Of a DNA stretch of 64,000 nucleotides, positions 53,482 through 62,974 are shown piece after piece; position 1 is the stretch's first letter; every line of letters starts with the position of its first letter. The DNA is from Burkholderia pyrrocinia. GTDB lineage: Bacteria; Pseudomonadota; Gammaproteobacteria; Burkholderiales; Burkholderiaceae. The stretch lies in the NCBI RefSeq assembly GCF_022809715.1, contig NZ_CP094459.1, positions 1,674,001-1,738,000 of the forward strand, in the 5' to 3' direction. Made by a program: the position numbers and the translations under genes. The notes below the pieces were generated by a model, which was not told the origin of the DNA, ran no database searches, and worked only from the letters and a program-made list of their open reading frames with translations.

Positions 53482-53678
53482 GTGTTTCTCCCGTACACGA
53501 TTGTCTGTTGACGGTTTCAAAGCGTCCCAATGTATCATCGAAAATCGCGTTCGCCGGAGAGGCGCGCGTGATGGCAGCCTCGCGGGTAACGTATGCGAGA
53601 TCCGGGGCTGCCCGTGATCCTGCGCATTTGCGTGACGGGCCGCAAAAGCGGACCGCAAAAAATTCGAAGGAGATTCCG

Positions 53679-53987
53679 ATGTCGATGTTTGCGGTGAATG
53701 GTGTTCGAATCGATCCGCTCAGCGCGCGCGTGACGCACGTGCGCTGGGCGGCCGTGAATCCGGCCGACCGGTCGTGGGCGGCGGCACCGAGCGAGGCGCC
53801 GGTGGCGGAAGTGGCGCGCGCACTCGCGTCCGGCAACGATGTCCGCGCGATCTTCTCGGCATCGGATGCCACCGCGATCGGGCCCAGGCTGAAACGCGTG
53901 CTGTATCGCGATGCGTCTGAAGGCATCGAACTCGACATCGATGCGACGAGCGAGTCGCGCACGTTGCGGGATCTTCCGCAGATCTGA
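53679..53987 (+). CDS. Hypothetical 102-residue protein
   Basis: A soluble protein with a beta-alpha pattern (MFAVNGVRIDPLSARVTHVRW, VAEVARALASGNDVRAIF, LYRDASEGIELDID). AAGGAG eight bases before the ATG at 53679 fixes the start, so the longer open frame upstream is dropped. No family is recognised. Divergent from the DUF695/RraB gene. Confidence 0.6.
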   Translation: MSMFAVNGVRIDPLSARVTHVRWAAVNPADRSWAAAPSEAPVAEVARALASGNDVRAIFSASDATAIGPRLKRVLYRDASEGIELDIDATSESRTLRDLPQI

Positions 53988-54201
53988 CCGGAACGACGCG
54001 TGCCGGCGGTAGCGGGCGCCGTCGCATTGATTGCGGCACCCGGCCGAAAGGCCGCCCACACAACGTCGAACGCGAGGAGTAGTATCGAATAACCGTCGTA
54101 CTGCATTGCCGATCGCGCCGATCGCGCCGAACGGTTTGACGAGCCGTGCGATGTGCGGCGGGCCGGTACCAAAAGCGAATGGCGCAAACGCGCACGAGAC
54201 C

Positions 54202-54441
54202 ATGTCCAGACCTGTCATCGCCCCGTTGGCATCCGCGCTTTGTCTGGCGCTCGCCGCCTGCCAGACCGCGTCCAGGCCGACGCCTGTGCAGCCGTCGCCC
54301 GAGACCGCGTCGGCGGCCGTTCCGGCGTCGTCGCCGGCAGTGCCGATCCGCGGCATCGGCCAGGCGCCTCAGCTGGCAGGGCAAAGTCACTGGGCCGTCG
54401 GTCAATGCACGACCAACGGCACCGTCAAGGTGTGCAATTGA
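54202..54441 (+). CDS. Small lipoprotein
   Basis: A 79-residue lipoprotein: signal ending in lipobox LALAACQ (Cys about residue 19), a Pro/Ser/Ala-rich mature part and a C-terminal pair of cysteines (GQCTTNGTVKVCN) that may form a disulfide. The function is unknown. Confidence 0.6.
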   Translation: MSRPVIAPLASALCLALAACQTASRPTPVQPSPETASAAVPASSPAVPIRGIGQAPQLAGQSHWAVGQCTTNGTVKVCN

Positions 54442-54573
54442 CCGGTGCCGACTGAACGGTGCCCGTTCCCTGCGAACGAAAGATTGTTGGTGCGCGGAAA
54501 CGCACGACGTTCTCGACCGCAACGATTTCCCGTCGCCAATCCCTGTTTTCCGGTTCGTTCGCAGAGCCTTGAT

Positions 54574-55164
54574 ATGGCGCCCGATCTCGATGGGCCAATT
54601 GCCGTCGAAGCGAGTAAGCGAACGATGAACGACGAACGCGAAACGAACGATTCCGACCTGCACGTCGATCCCGTCGCGGGAACGGTCATCGGCCCATTGC
54701 CGGTAACGCTGGCGGTCGACAGCCGGAGCCTGAAAAGAAGGGCAATCGCGTGCGCGGTGCTGGCCGCGGCGAGCCTGTGCGGTTATGCGGCCGCCCCGAC
54801 GCTCTGGCCGGTCGCGGCGCTGGCCGTGCTGCTGGCGCTGGCGGGTGTCGCCTTCTTCGTCTCGTCGCGACGCGAGATGGCGCTGCATGTCGACGAAACG
54901 GGTTTCAGGCTGATCGGCTCCGCACGCGAAAAACCCGTCACGCAATGGCGCGACGTCACCGAGTTCCGGATCATCCGCGTCGCCGGAAATCGTTACATCG
55001 GCTACCAGTTCTCGGCGCATTCGTCGCGCACCAAGATGCCGGGCGGCGTGATGCTGCCGATCGCCCGGTTTGCCGATCTTCCGCTCGACGCGGTGGCCGG
55101 GTTGCTGGAAGCATGCCGCCGGCAGTTCGGCGGGCAGGACGACCGGGCCGACCGAACGGGCTGA
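54574..55164 (+). CDS. Membrane protein with PH-like domain (STM3941-like)
   Basis: A 196-residue protein: polar N-terminus, two adjacent TM helices (AIACAVLAAASLCGYAA and WPVAALAVLLALAGVAFFV), then a PH-like beta domain with ALHVDETGFRLIG and VTQWRDVTEFRI. The layout is that of STM3941-type proteins of unknown role. The start is uncertain: ATG at 54574 or 54625, neither with a strong ribosome-binding site. Confidence 0.6.
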   Translation: MAPDLDGPIAVEASKRTMNDERETNDSDLHVDPVAGTVIGPLPVTLAVDSRSLKRRAIACAVLAAASLCGYAAAPTLWPVAALAVLLALAGVAFFVSSRREMALHVDETGFRLIGSAREKPVTQWRDVTEFRIIRVAGNRYIGYQFSAHSSRTKMPGGVMLPIARFADLPLDAVAGLLEACRRQFGGQDDRADRTG

Positions 55165-55330
55165 TTGCGCCCGATGAGCGTGACCTGAGCGACCCGGCAC
55201 TCAAGAAAACAAAAAAATGTCGGGCGCCGTGTCGATTTCCGCCGGGTTCGTCCGTCGTGGTATCGGAGGCGTGCGCATCGCGCGTCCGTCCCGTTTCCCG
55301 ATACGACAACCGACTGAAGGAGCGACACCT

Positions 55331-55804
55331 ATGGCCACGTCCGTCAAACCGATCCCGGAAGGGATGCGCACGCTGACGCCGCACCTGATCTGCGCCGGCG
55401 CGGTAGCAGCCATCGACTTCTACAAGCGCGCATTCGATGCGAGCGAGCAGTTTCGCCTGCCGATGCCTGACGGCAGGCTCGCGCACGCGTGCCTCGCGAT
55501 TGGGGATTCGACACTGATGCTGGTGGATGAAATGCCCGAGCACGGCGCGCTCGGGCCGAAGGCGCTGAAAGGCACTGCCGTCTGCCTGCACCTGTACGTG
55601 CCGGATACCGATGCGGCGATCGCGAAGGCTGTCGCGGCCGGCGCGACGGTGACGATTCCGGCCGCCGACATGTTCTGGGGCGATCGCTATGGACAGGTCG
55701 AGGATCCGTTCGGGCATCGCTGGTCGCTCGCGACGCATCAGCGCGACCTGACGCCCGAGCAGATCGCGGAGGCGATGGCCAGCGCACCGCCGTGCGGAAG
55801 CTGA
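55331..55804 (+). CDS. VOC-family (PhnB-like) protein
   Basis: A 157-residue glyoxalase/bleomycin-resistance fold protein: LTPHLICAGAVAAIDFYKRA at the first repeat, AGATVTIPAADMFWGDRYGQ and VEDPFGHRWSLATH at the second, a strong PhnB signature. The enzymatic role is unassigned. AAGGAG precedes the ATG at 55331. Confidence 0.88.
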   Translation: MATSVKPIPEGMRTLTPHLICAGAVAAIDFYKRAFDASEQFRLPMPDGRLAHACLAIGDSTLMLVDEMPEHGALGPKALKGTAVCLHLYVPDTDAAIAKAVAAGATVTIPAADMFWGDRYGQVEDPFGHRWSLATHQRDLTPEQIAEAMASAPPCGS

Positions 55805-55868
55805 CGCGGCCAGGCAACCGCGGTTGAACGACGGGGCGGCGGCAGGCGCCGCCCCGGTTCGCGCGCGG

Positions 55869-56081
55869 TCAGGCGCCGGCCGTCGTGCCGCGCTGCTTGT
55901 GCTCGTACATCCGGTGGTCGGCCGATGCGTGCAGGTCGGCCACCGTGCGATGGTGCGCGGGATCGCAGGCGACGTTCCCGACGCTGAACCGGATCGCGTA
56001 GCCGCGCGCGTCGGCCATATTGCGCAACGCAAGCGCTTCCGCCACGCGTTCGACCGGCTCGGCGACGTCGGCCGGTTGCAT
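55869..56081 (-). pseudogene. Remnant of a GGDEF (diguanylate cyclase) domain
   Basis: Seventy codons end in the C-terminal part of a GGDEF domain: YAIRFSVGNVACDP, then HHRTVADLHASADHRMYEHK. The catalytic GGDEF loop and everything before it are absent, and no matching upstream frame was found. It therefore cannot make c-di-GMP and is a gene relic. Confidence 0.65.
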
Positions 56082-56330
56082 GGGTTGTCTCTTGTCCCGG
56101 CTGCAAGGCCGGTCATCGGATCGTATGCGCATGATTCGACGCGTCGCCAGGCCGCAGGTCCCGCGACGGGCGTTTTCGGCTCCGCCCGGATCGATGAAGA
56201 TGCGGCGAGAAGCGTGCGCCATGGGCCAGCGTCGTATCCCGATGCGGAATCGTTTGCGCGATGCCTCAAGGTGCTCGCCGCGGTGCCGTAAACAGGACGA
56301 GTCCAATCGTTCATCGCATCCCATCGCACC

Positions 56331-56558
56331 ATGGTTCGAATCCTGTACGCGGGGTATCTCGCGTTTGCGCTGTATCTCCTTTACCCGATGGTTCAGAACA
56401 CGCTGACATTCAGCACGGATTGCGTGCGCAACGCGCTGCCCGGCGGCGCCCACGGTTTGTCGACGTCGGCGGCAAGCGGCGTGGACGGGCACGCGAACCG
56501 CTGTGTGCCGACCACGCAGGTTGGTGCCGCGACCGCGCGCTTGCCTGAAATCCATTGA
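56331..56558 (+). CDS. Small membrane or secreted protein, uncertain
   Basis: A 75-residue frame with an N-terminal hydrophobic helix (ILYAGYLAFALYLLYPMV), then a polar part with two cysteines. There is no clear ribosome-binding site and no recognised family. It is kept because codon use and the N-terminal helix look real, but it may be non-coding. Confidence 0.3.
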   Translation: MVRILYAGYLAFALYLLYPMVQNTLTFSTDCVRNALPGGAHGLSTSAASGVDGHANRCVPTTQVGAATARLPEIH

Positions 56559-56707
56559 GCGGGGAGGACCGTCGCGCGTATCGTTCGATGCGCGACGCGG
56601 CGTGCTGGCCATTTGGCCGAATTGATACCCGCGCCACGCTCGACGATCATCGGTAACACGGCGGATCGAATGCGACGTGTCGAGGGCCGTGCGAAAGCGC
56701 GGCGTGG

Positions 56708-57331
56708 TCAGTAGCTGGAGCGGTACGGCGTGCCCTGGTCGAAGCGGCTTTGCCAGTGCGTGAGGTAGCGTGACGCGAGTTGTGGATTGTTCCACACCAC
56801 GACGACGTTCTCGGAATTGCGGCTGGCCGCCGACGCAGAGTAGTTGAACGAACCGGTCTCGACGTGCTCGGCGTCGATCACGAGGTACTTGTCGTGATGG
56901 ATCGCATAGGCGTCGATCGTGCGCGTCGGGATGCCTGCGTTGATGAGCAGGTTCAGTGCCTGCTTGCTGCTCTTCGCGCGATTGCCCTTGTCGTCGACGA
57001 CCACGGCGACATTGACGCCGCGTCGCTTGGCAGCGAGCAGCGCGCGCGTGACGGGCGGCGACGTGAACGAATACGCGGCGACGCGAATCGAGCTGCGCGC
57101 GGCGCCGATCGCTTTCAGCACGAGTGCCTCGGCGCCGCCGTCGGGCGAGAACGCCGATTCGACAACCTGTGTCGCGGGTGCTTCGTGGGTAGGCGCCGGC
57201 AGCCATCGCGACACAAGGTCGATCGCCTGCTGAAGCAGCGATTCACTTTGCGTCTTGCCGAAGGCGGCGAACGGTGTAGCGAGCAGGGAGGCGGCGAGGC
57301 AGGCAGCGGCGAGGCGATTGCGCGACAACAT
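56708..57331 (-). CDS. Secreted phospholipase-D-family nuclease (Nuc/NucT type)
   Basis: A 207-residue exported protein: signal peptide to about residue 25 (PFAAFG), then a single PLD domain with HHDKYLVIDAEHVETGSFNY, giving the HxKx4D motif at about residues 145-153 and the following Ser/Asn. Single-HKD secreted proteins of this size act as dimeric endonucleases; periplasmic DNA degradation or uptake is possible. The upstream extension of the frame is rejected because the signal peptide starts at 57331. Confidence 0.85.
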   Translation of the reverse strand: MLSRNRLAAACLAASLLATPFAAFGKTQSESLLQQAIDLVSRWLPAPTHEAPATQVVESAFSPDGGAEALVLKAIGAARSSIRVAAYSFTSPPVTRALLAAKRRGVNVAVVVDDKGNRAKSSKQALNLLINAGIPTRTIDAYAIHHDKYLVIDAEHVETGSFNYSASAASRNSENVVVVWNNPQLASRYLTHWQSRFDQGTPYRSSY

Positions 57332-57661
57332 CTTGGACAGCGAACAATTTCGAGACAGCGGGCCGTGAGTGTAACGCAGACGCGGCGGCGCGGTCACGCG
57401 CGGATGCGGATGGATTGTCCGCGCGACGATCGCTGGCGGTGGAGGCGATGACGCAAAGTTGCGTTGCGAGGCATCTGCGTGTGCGATCAGGTCGATCGAT
57501 GGATGTCGCTGACGACGGCGTGCGATTGCGCGTGCCGTTGCGGGACATCGGCGTGCAGGCAAGGCTCGCGTGCAGGTGAACGGGCTCGGTGCGGCCCGTG
57601 ACGGAAGCTCGCATGCAAAGCGCGGTTCGTGCGCGTCAGGCAGTTGTGCGCATGCCGCGCG
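57332..57661. other. Gap upstream of the PLD nuclease gene, nothing recognised
   Basis: About 330 bp with open frames on both strands but no supportable product. It includes the PLD gene promoter region and the 3' side of the HxlR gene. Confidence 0.4.
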
Positions 57662-58150
57662 TCAATCCTCGACCGCCGGCGTCCCGGTTTCGTCGGGCGC
57701 GATCCATCCGGGCCCGGGCTCCGGCTGCACGTCGCGTGCGTCGAGCGGTTCGCCGCAGGCCGAGCACACGGTAACCGCATGTATCAACTGGCCGCAGGCA
57801 CGGTGACGCAATTGCACCGGCGGCCCCTGGCCGTCGTCCTTCCAGCGGTCGCCCCACGCCATCAGCGCGAGCAGGGCCGGGTACAGGTCGAGGCCTTTTT
57901 CCGTCAGCCGGTATTCGAAGCGCGGCGGGCGCTCCTGATACGCGCGCTTGACCAGCACGCCTTCGTCGACGAGCCGCGCGAGGCGTTCGGCCAGTACATG
58001 GCGCGTGAGGCCAAGCTGTGCCTGGAATGCGTCGAAGCGGCGGCAGCCGAGGAATGCGTTGCGGAGGATCAGCATGGTCCAGCGGTCGCCGAGTACGGCG
58101 AGCGTGCGTGCGACCGAGCAGTTCAGCGTGCCGATGTCATCCCATTTCAT
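57662..58150 (-). CDS. HxlR-family transcriptional regulator
   Basis: A 162-residue winged-helix regulator: GTLNCSVARTLAVLGDRWTM with the family Cys and DRW motif, recognition helix region GLTRHVLAERLARLVDEGVL and wing YRLTEKG. A C-terminal C-x9-C-x2-C cluster (ACGQLIHAVTVCSACGE) may bind zinc. It starts at the ATG at 58148-58150. Divergent from the thioesterase gene, with matching operators between them. Confidence 0.9.
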   Translation of the reverse strand: MKWDDIGTLNCSVARTLAVLGDRWTMLILRNAFLGCRRFDAFQAQLGLTRHVLAERLARLVDEGVLVKRAYQERPPRFEYRLTEKGLDLYPALLALMAWGDRWKDDGQGPPVQLRHRACGQLIHAVTVCSACGEPLDARDVQPEPGPGWIAPDETGTPAVED

Positions 58151-58193
58151 CGTCGAGTCTCTTGCGTCTTGCGGCGGTTCAGCGAAATAGCGG

Positions 58194-58285
58194 GTTCGAT
58201 TATAGAACCCGCCTTCGGTTGCAACGGGCGCGGCTGCGTTGACAACGGGCGGCATCGTTGTCGATAATGAGTTCCAATTTAGAAC
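58194..58285. promoter_or_regulatory. Divergent promoter region with two GTTC-N7-GAAC operators
   Basis: GTTCGATTATAGAAC (58194-58208) and GTTCCAATTTAGAAC (58271-58285) are two copies of the same inverted motif. The second lies just after a sigma-70 promoter, TTGACA (58239-58244) and GATAAT (58263-58268) with an 18-bp spacer, reading to the thioesterase gene. The first contains TATAAT on the minus strand, the likely -10 of the HxlR gene. HxlR-type repression of both genes is inferred. Confidence 0.65.
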
Positions 58286-58326
58286 TTACTCGCGCGGCGA
58301 CGCGCTTTCAACCCGGAGACAACCCG

Positions 58327-58764
58327 ATGAATCCGCTTTCCCTGTCTGGTCTCGATCTGCTGCGTGCCGCGGTGGTGGGCGATGTGCCGCTTGCGTCGAT
58401 CTCGGAGACGATCCCGATGCGTCCGCTGGACGTCGAACTCGGCTATGTGAAATTTTCGGCGCGAGCGGATGGTCGGCACCTGAATCCGCTCGGCGGCGTG
58501 CACGGCGGGTTCGCCGCGACGGTGCTCGATTCGGTCACGGGTTGCGCGGTGCATTCGATGCTCGACGCGGGTGTCGGCTACGGCACGGTCGATCTGCATG
58601 TGAAGATGCTGCGGCCCGTGCCGCGCGACGTCGACCTGATCGCGGAAGGGCGCGTGATTCACCTGTCGCGTTCGCTGGGCGTCGCGGAGGGCACGCTGAA
58701 GACGCCGGACGACAAGATCGTCGCGCATGCGTCGGCGACCTGCTTCATTCAGCGGCCTCAGTAA
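58327..58764 (+). CDS. PaaI-type hotdog-fold thioesterase
   Basis: A 145-residue hotdog protein with the PaaI/4HBT-like signature HLNPLGGVHGGFAATVLDSV and VDLHVKMLRPVP. It likely hydrolyses an acyl- or aryl-CoA; the substrate is unknown. GGAGA precedes the ATG at 58327, so the longer open frame from 58258 is not used. Confidence 0.85.
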   Translation: MNPLSLSGLDLLRAAVVGDVPLASISETIPMRPLDVELGYVKFSARADGRHLNPLGGVHGGFAATVLDSVTGCAVHSMLDAGVGYGTVDLHVKMLRPVPRDVDLIAEGRVIHLSRSLGVAEGTLKTPDDKIVAHASATCFIQRPQ

Positions 58765-58948
58765 CGAACGGCGGCAGGCGGGGCCGGCTGCGGGAGGGTG
58801 CTGCGGACGTGCGACGCAGGTTGCAAGGCCGTTGCCCGCTCATTCATGGCAGAGCCGAAGGCCGCCTGTAAGCGCACGCGGCGCACGTCTGAAGCGATCG
58901 CTTCAATGTGATAGCGTTCCTGCTTTCCACCGACGCGACAGGAACAGC

Positions 58949-60001
58949 ATGGAATACCGCACACTCGGCGATTCGGGCATCGAGGTCAGCCTGGTCGGTC
59001 TCGGCACGATGACGTGGGGCGAACAGAATTCGGAACGCGACGCGCACGAGCAGATCGACTACGCGATCGGGCAGGGCGTGACGCTGATCGATGCCGCGGA
59101 GATGTATCCGGTGCCGCCGAAGCCCGACACGCAAGGGCGCACCGAGCAGTACATCGGCACCTGGCTCGCGCAGCATCGCGCGCAGCGCGACCGGATCGTG
59201 CTTGCCACGAAGATCGCGGGTCCGGCACGGCAGCCGCACAACCCGCGCCATATTCGTGGCGAAGGCAACCAGTTCGACCGCAAGAACCTGACCGAGGCGC
59301 TCGACGGCAGCCTCAAGCGGCTGCAGACCGACTACGTCGATCTCTACCAGCTGCACTGGCCCGATCGCAGCACGACGACGTTCGGCCGTCCCGCGTATCC
59401 GTGGGTCGACGACGCGTACACGGTGCCGATCGAGGAAACCCTCGGCGTGCTCGCGGAATTCGTGAAAGCCGGCAAGGTGCGCGCCATCGGCGTGTCGAAT
59501 GAAACGCCGTGGGGTGTCGCGCAGTTCCTGCGTGCGGCCGAGAAGCTCGGGCTGCCGCGCATCGCGAGTATCCAGAATCCGTACAGCCTGCTGAACCGCA
59601 CGTTCGAGAACGGGTTGTCGGAATTCACGCATCGCGACGGCGTCGGCCTGCTCGCGTATTCGCCGCTCGCATTCGGCTGGCTGTCCGGCAAGTACGAGAA
59701 CGGTGCACGCCCGGCCGGCGCGCGCATCACGCTGTTCGAGCGCTTCCAGCGCTACAGCAAGCCGCAGGCCGTCGAGGCGACGTCGCGCTACGTCGCGCTC
59801 GCGAAGCGTCACGGGCTGTCGCCCGCGCAGCTCGCGCTCGCGTTCGTCAACAGCCGGCCGTTCGTGCGCAGCAACCTGGTCGGTGCGACGTCGCTCGAGC
59901 AGTTGAAGGAGAACATCGGCAGTATCGACGTGAAGCTGTCCGACGAGATCCTCGCCGAGATCGACGCACTGCACGAACAGCAGCCGAACCCGGCGCCGTA
60001 A
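58949..60001 (+). CDS. NADP(H)-dependent aldo-keto reductase, Tas-like
   Basis: A 350-residue TIM-barrel reductase. The catalytic tetrad is visible: Asp in LIDAAEMYPVPP with Tyr, Lys in VLATKIAGP, and His in YQLHWPDRS. The EMYPVPP loop and length match E. coli Tas. AGGAACAGC precedes the ATG at 58949. Physiological substrate unknown. Confidence 0.92.
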   Translation: MEYRTLGDSGIEVSLVGLGTMTWGEQNSERDAHEQIDYAIGQGVTLIDAAEMYPVPPKPDTQGRTEQYIGTWLAQHRAQRDRIVLATKIAGPARQPHNPRHIRGEGNQFDRKNLTEALDGSLKRLQTDYVDLYQLHWPDRSTTTFGRPAYPWVDDAYTVPIEETLGVLAEFVKAGKVRAIGVSNETPWGVAQFLRAAEKLGLPRIASIQNPYSLLNRTFENGLSEFTHRDGVGLLAYSPLAFGWLSGKYENGARPAGARITLFERFQRYSKPQAVEATSRYVALAKRHGLSPAQLALAFVNSRPFVRSNLVGATSLEQLKENIGSIDVKLSDEILAEIDALHEQQPNPAP

Positions 60002-60008
60002 ACGGCGT

Positions 60009-60042
60009 GCGGCCCGCGCGGCAGCGATGCCGCGCGGGCCGC
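60009..60042. terminator. GC-rich hairpin between convergent genes
   Basis: A perfect 15-bp stem, GCGGCCCGCGCGGCA (60009-60023) and its complement (60028-60042), with loop GCGA. There is no T-run, so it may act as a transcript-end stabiliser rather than a classic terminator. Confidence 0.45.
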
Positions 60043-60066
60043 ATCGGCGCGCCGTCGTCGGTTGCG

Positions 60067-61353
60067 TTACCGCATCTTGAGCCGCGTGCGCGCGACGAAC
60101 AGCGCGGCAAGGCTCAGCAGTGCGCAGCCCATCAGGTAGAACGCCGGCGACAGCCGGTTGCCGGTCGTGCTGATCAGCCAGGTGATGACGAACGGCGCGA
60201 AGCCGCCGAACAGCGTGACGCCCGTGTTGTAGCTGACCGCGAGGCCCGTCGCGCGCGTCTGCGACGGAAACAGCTCGGCCATCAGCGCCGGCAGCGCGCC
60301 GCAGTACATCGCTTTCATCGCACCGATCCAGACCAGTGCGGCGAGCATCGTCGCGAACGACGCGTGGCGCGTGAGCCATGCGAATGTCGGCCACACGGTG
60401 ACCAGCATCAGGACGGCCGCGACCGCCATCATGCGGATCCGCCCGGTGCGATCGGACAGATGGCCGACGACCGGCGTGACGAGCGTCAGCACGAAGCCGG
60501 TCGCGAGCGTCGCCGCGAAGCCCGTCGATGCGGGCAGCCCGAGCTGCTTGATCGCATAGGTCGGCATGTACAGCACCATGTAGTTGATCGCGGTCGAGAT
60601 CACCAGCGCGCCGATCGACAACAGCAGCCGCAACTTCTGGTCCGCGAACAGTTCGCGCACCGGCGCTTCGGAGCGTGCCTGCGTCTTGAATTCGACGCCT
60701 TCGTCGACATAGCGGCGGATGTACAGCCCGACCGGGCCGATCGCGAGACCGAACAGGAACGGCACGCGCCAGCCCCAGCTTTCGAGTTGCGCGGTTGTCA
60801 GCGTGGACGTCAGCAGTGCGCCGAAGCCCGATGCGAGCAGCGTCGCGAGGCCCTGGCTCGCGAACTGCCAGCTCGACATGAAACCGCGCCGCTGCGGTGA
60901 GTGCTCGACGAGGAACGCGGTCGAACTCGCGAATTCGCCGCCCGCGGAAAAGCCCTGCATCAGCCGCGACAGCATGATCCCGAGCGGCGCGAGAATGCCG
61001 ATCGATGCGTAGGTCGGCATCAGCGCGATCAGCAGCGTACCGGCCATCATCATCGCGATCGACAGCAGCAGCGACGCCTTGCGGCCCGCGCGGTCCGCGT
61101 ACGCGCCGAGCACGAAGCCGCCGATCGGCCGGATCAGGTAGGACAGCCCGAACGTGCCGAGCGTCAGCATCAGCGACGTCGCTTCGCTCGTCGCGGGGAA
61201 GAACAGCTTGGCGATCGTCACCGCGAAGAAGCCGTAGACGATCAGGTCGAACCATTCGAGTGCGTTGCCGATCGACGCCGCGAAGATGATGCGCCGGATC
61301 TTCGCGGCGCTGGGGCGGGCGGCTTCCTGCGAGGTCAGGGTGGTCGTATTCAT
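60067..61353 (-). CDS. MFS transporter, metabolite:H+ symporter (MHS) family
   Basis: A 428-residue membrane protein with 12 predicted TM helices. MHS hallmarks include GNALEWFDLIVYGFF near the N-terminus, the loop DRAGRKASLL, and RGFMSSWQFASQGLATLLA. It probably imports a carboxylate or related metabolite. Followed 35 bp downstream of the M20 peptidase gene on the same strand, suggesting uptake of the peptidase's substrate. Confidence 0.9.
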   Translation of the reverse strand: MNTTTLTSQEAARPSAAKIRRIIFAASIGNALEWFDLIVYGFFAVTIAKLFFPATSEATSLMLTLGTFGLSYLIRPIGGFVLGAYADRAGRKASLLLSIAMMMAGTLLIALMPTYASIGILAPLGIMLSRLMQGFSAGGEFASSTAFLVEHSPQRRGFMSSWQFASQGLATLLASGFGALLTSTLTTAQLESWGWRVPFLFGLAIGPVGLYIRRYVDEGVEFKTQARSEAPVRELFADQKLRLLLSIGALVISTAINYMVLYMPTYAIKQLGLPASTGFAATLATGFVLTLVTPVVGHLSDRTGRIRMMAVAAVLMLVTVWPTFAWLTRHASFATMLAALVWIGAMKAMYCGALPALMAELFPSQTRATGLAVSYNTGVTLFGGFAPFVITWLISTTGNRLSPAFYLMGCALLSLAALFVARTRLKMR

Positions 61354-61388
61354 CGTGTGTGCAGGTCCCGAGAAAGGGGCGAAGCGCG

Positions 61389-62810
61389 TTACAGGGTGGC
61401 GCCGGCCGCGGCGGGCGCCGCGCGGCGAACGGGCGGCGCGTCGTCGCCGAGATCCCAGAAGAGGCCGGCCATCATCTGCAGCCCCTCGCTGACGACGCTC
61501 GCGAGCAGGTGCTCGTCGGGCGCATGCTGCGAGCACGCCGGGTACGAGTGCGGCACCCACAGCGTCGGCAGCCCGAGCGTGTCGGCGAACACTTCGTTCG
61601 GCAGCGTGCCGCCGAGATTCGGCAGGATCGCGGGCTTCTTGCCGGTGGTCCGCGCCAGCGACGCGACGGCCCAGCGGACCCACGGATCGTCCGGCGGCAC
61701 GCGCGTCGCCGGTGCGCCGCGCTCGATGTCGATCTCGATGTCGCCGAAACCGTGCGCATCGAGGTGCGCGCGCAGGTGCGCATGCAGCGCTTGCCAGTCG
61801 GTGCCGACGACGAAGCGCAGCTGGCAGTGCGCATACGCGGCGGGCGGGATCGCATTGACGGGGTGCTCGGGGTTGCCGGCCTTGAACGCGAGAATCTCGA
61901 ACGTGTTCCAGCCGAACACGCGCTCGGCCGCGGACAGGCCGGGCTCGCCCCAGTTGGCGTCGAGCGCCGGATCGCCGGGGCCGCCGCCGACGGAAAGGTC
62001 GGCGAGCGCGTCGCGCACGACGGCCGGGATCGGCGGCGGGCGCAGCCCCGCGACGCGAATCGCGCCGCGCGCGTCGACGAGGCTCGCGAGCGCATGCGCG
62101 AGCACGATCGCCGGATTGCGCAGCAGCCCGCCCCAGTTGCCGGAGTGGTGCGCGCCGTCGCGCGCGCGCAGGCTCAGCCTGAAGTTGACCGAGCCGCGCG
62201 AGCCGAGGAACACGGTCGGGCGCGCGGCGGCGATACGCGGGCCGTCGGACGCGATCAACACGTCGGCCGCGAGCGCGTCGTGCTCCTGGCGGCACAGCGC
62301 GTCGAGGCCCGGCGACCCCGTTTCCTCGCCCATCTCGATCAGCAGCTTCGCATTGAAGCCGAGCCGGCCGCCGCGCGCGTCGAGCACGCTCGCCAGCGCG
62401 GCCAGGTTGATCGTGTGCTGGCCCTTGTTGTCGGCGCTGCCGCGGCCGTACCAGCGGTCGCCGTCGGCCGTCAGCGTCCACGGCGACAGCGGCGCGCGCC
62501 ACTGCGCGTCATAGCCGCGCACGACGTCGCCGTGACCGTAGATCAGCACGGTCGGCAGCGCGTCGTCCTCGTGGCGCGATGCGAGCAGGAACGGGCCGCC
62601 GCCGTCGACGGGATTGTCGACGATCCGCGACGTGAAGCCGAGGCGGGCGGCCTCGGGCGCGATCTCGTCGGTCAGGTACGCGCGCAGCGCGGCACCGGTG
62701 CCGCTTTCCTGGCTTTCGGTGCGCAGGCCGACGCGGCGGCTCAGGGTCGTGAAGAACGCACCGGATTCGAACTGGTTCAGCGCGTGCTGGATGGCGGCGG
62801 TACGGCTCAA
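61389..62810 (-). CDS. M20-family metallopeptidase
   Basis: A 473-residue cytoplasmic hydrolase: YGHGDVV (first zinc ligand), GRGSADNKGQ (bridging Asp) and MGEETGSPG (catalytic Glu pair), with a dimerisation domain in the middle. Likely a dipeptidase or N-acyl amino acid hydrolase. Forms an operon with the MHS transporter and lies divergent from a LysR regulator. Confidence 0.9.
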   Translation of the reverse strand: MSRTAAIQHALNQFESGAFFTTLSRRVGLRTESQESGTGAALRAYLTDEIAPEAARLGFTSRIVDNPVDGGGPFLLASRHEDDALPTVLIYGHGDVVRGYDAQWRAPLSPWTLTADGDRWYGRGSADNKGQHTINLAALASVLDARGGRLGFNAKLLIEMGEETGSPGLDALCRQEHDALAADVLIASDGPRIAAARPTVFLGSRGSVNFRLSLRARDGAHHSGNWGGLLRNPAIVLAHALASLVDARGAIRVAGLRPPPIPAVVRDALADLSVGGGPGDPALDANWGEPGLSAAERVFGWNTFEILAFKAGNPEHPVNAIPPAAYAHCQLRFVVGTDWQALHAHLRAHLDAHGFGDIEIDIERGAPATRVPPDDPWVRWAVASLARTTGKKPAILPNLGGTLPNEVFADTLGLPTLWVPHSYPACSQHAPDEHLLASVVSEGLQMMAGLFWDLGDDAPPVRRAAPAAAGATL

Positions 62811-62974
62811 GTCGGGCTCCTCTGTCGGGCTGGCGGCGTGCGCGGATCGCGCGTGCAGCGTGAAGTGCGATCGATTCTAGGAAGCCGTTTTTTTTGTCAC
62901 AATGATCGAATTTCGAACCTTCATTTGCCGAAAAGGCAAAGCAGCGCGGCCGGGAACGGCGCGGAGACAGAACG

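Noticed and set aside
58844..61255. A long minus-strand frame (803 codons) across the aldo-keto reductase and transporter genes
   Set aside because: It crosses two well-supported genes in a wrong frame or on the opposite strand and shows no domain.
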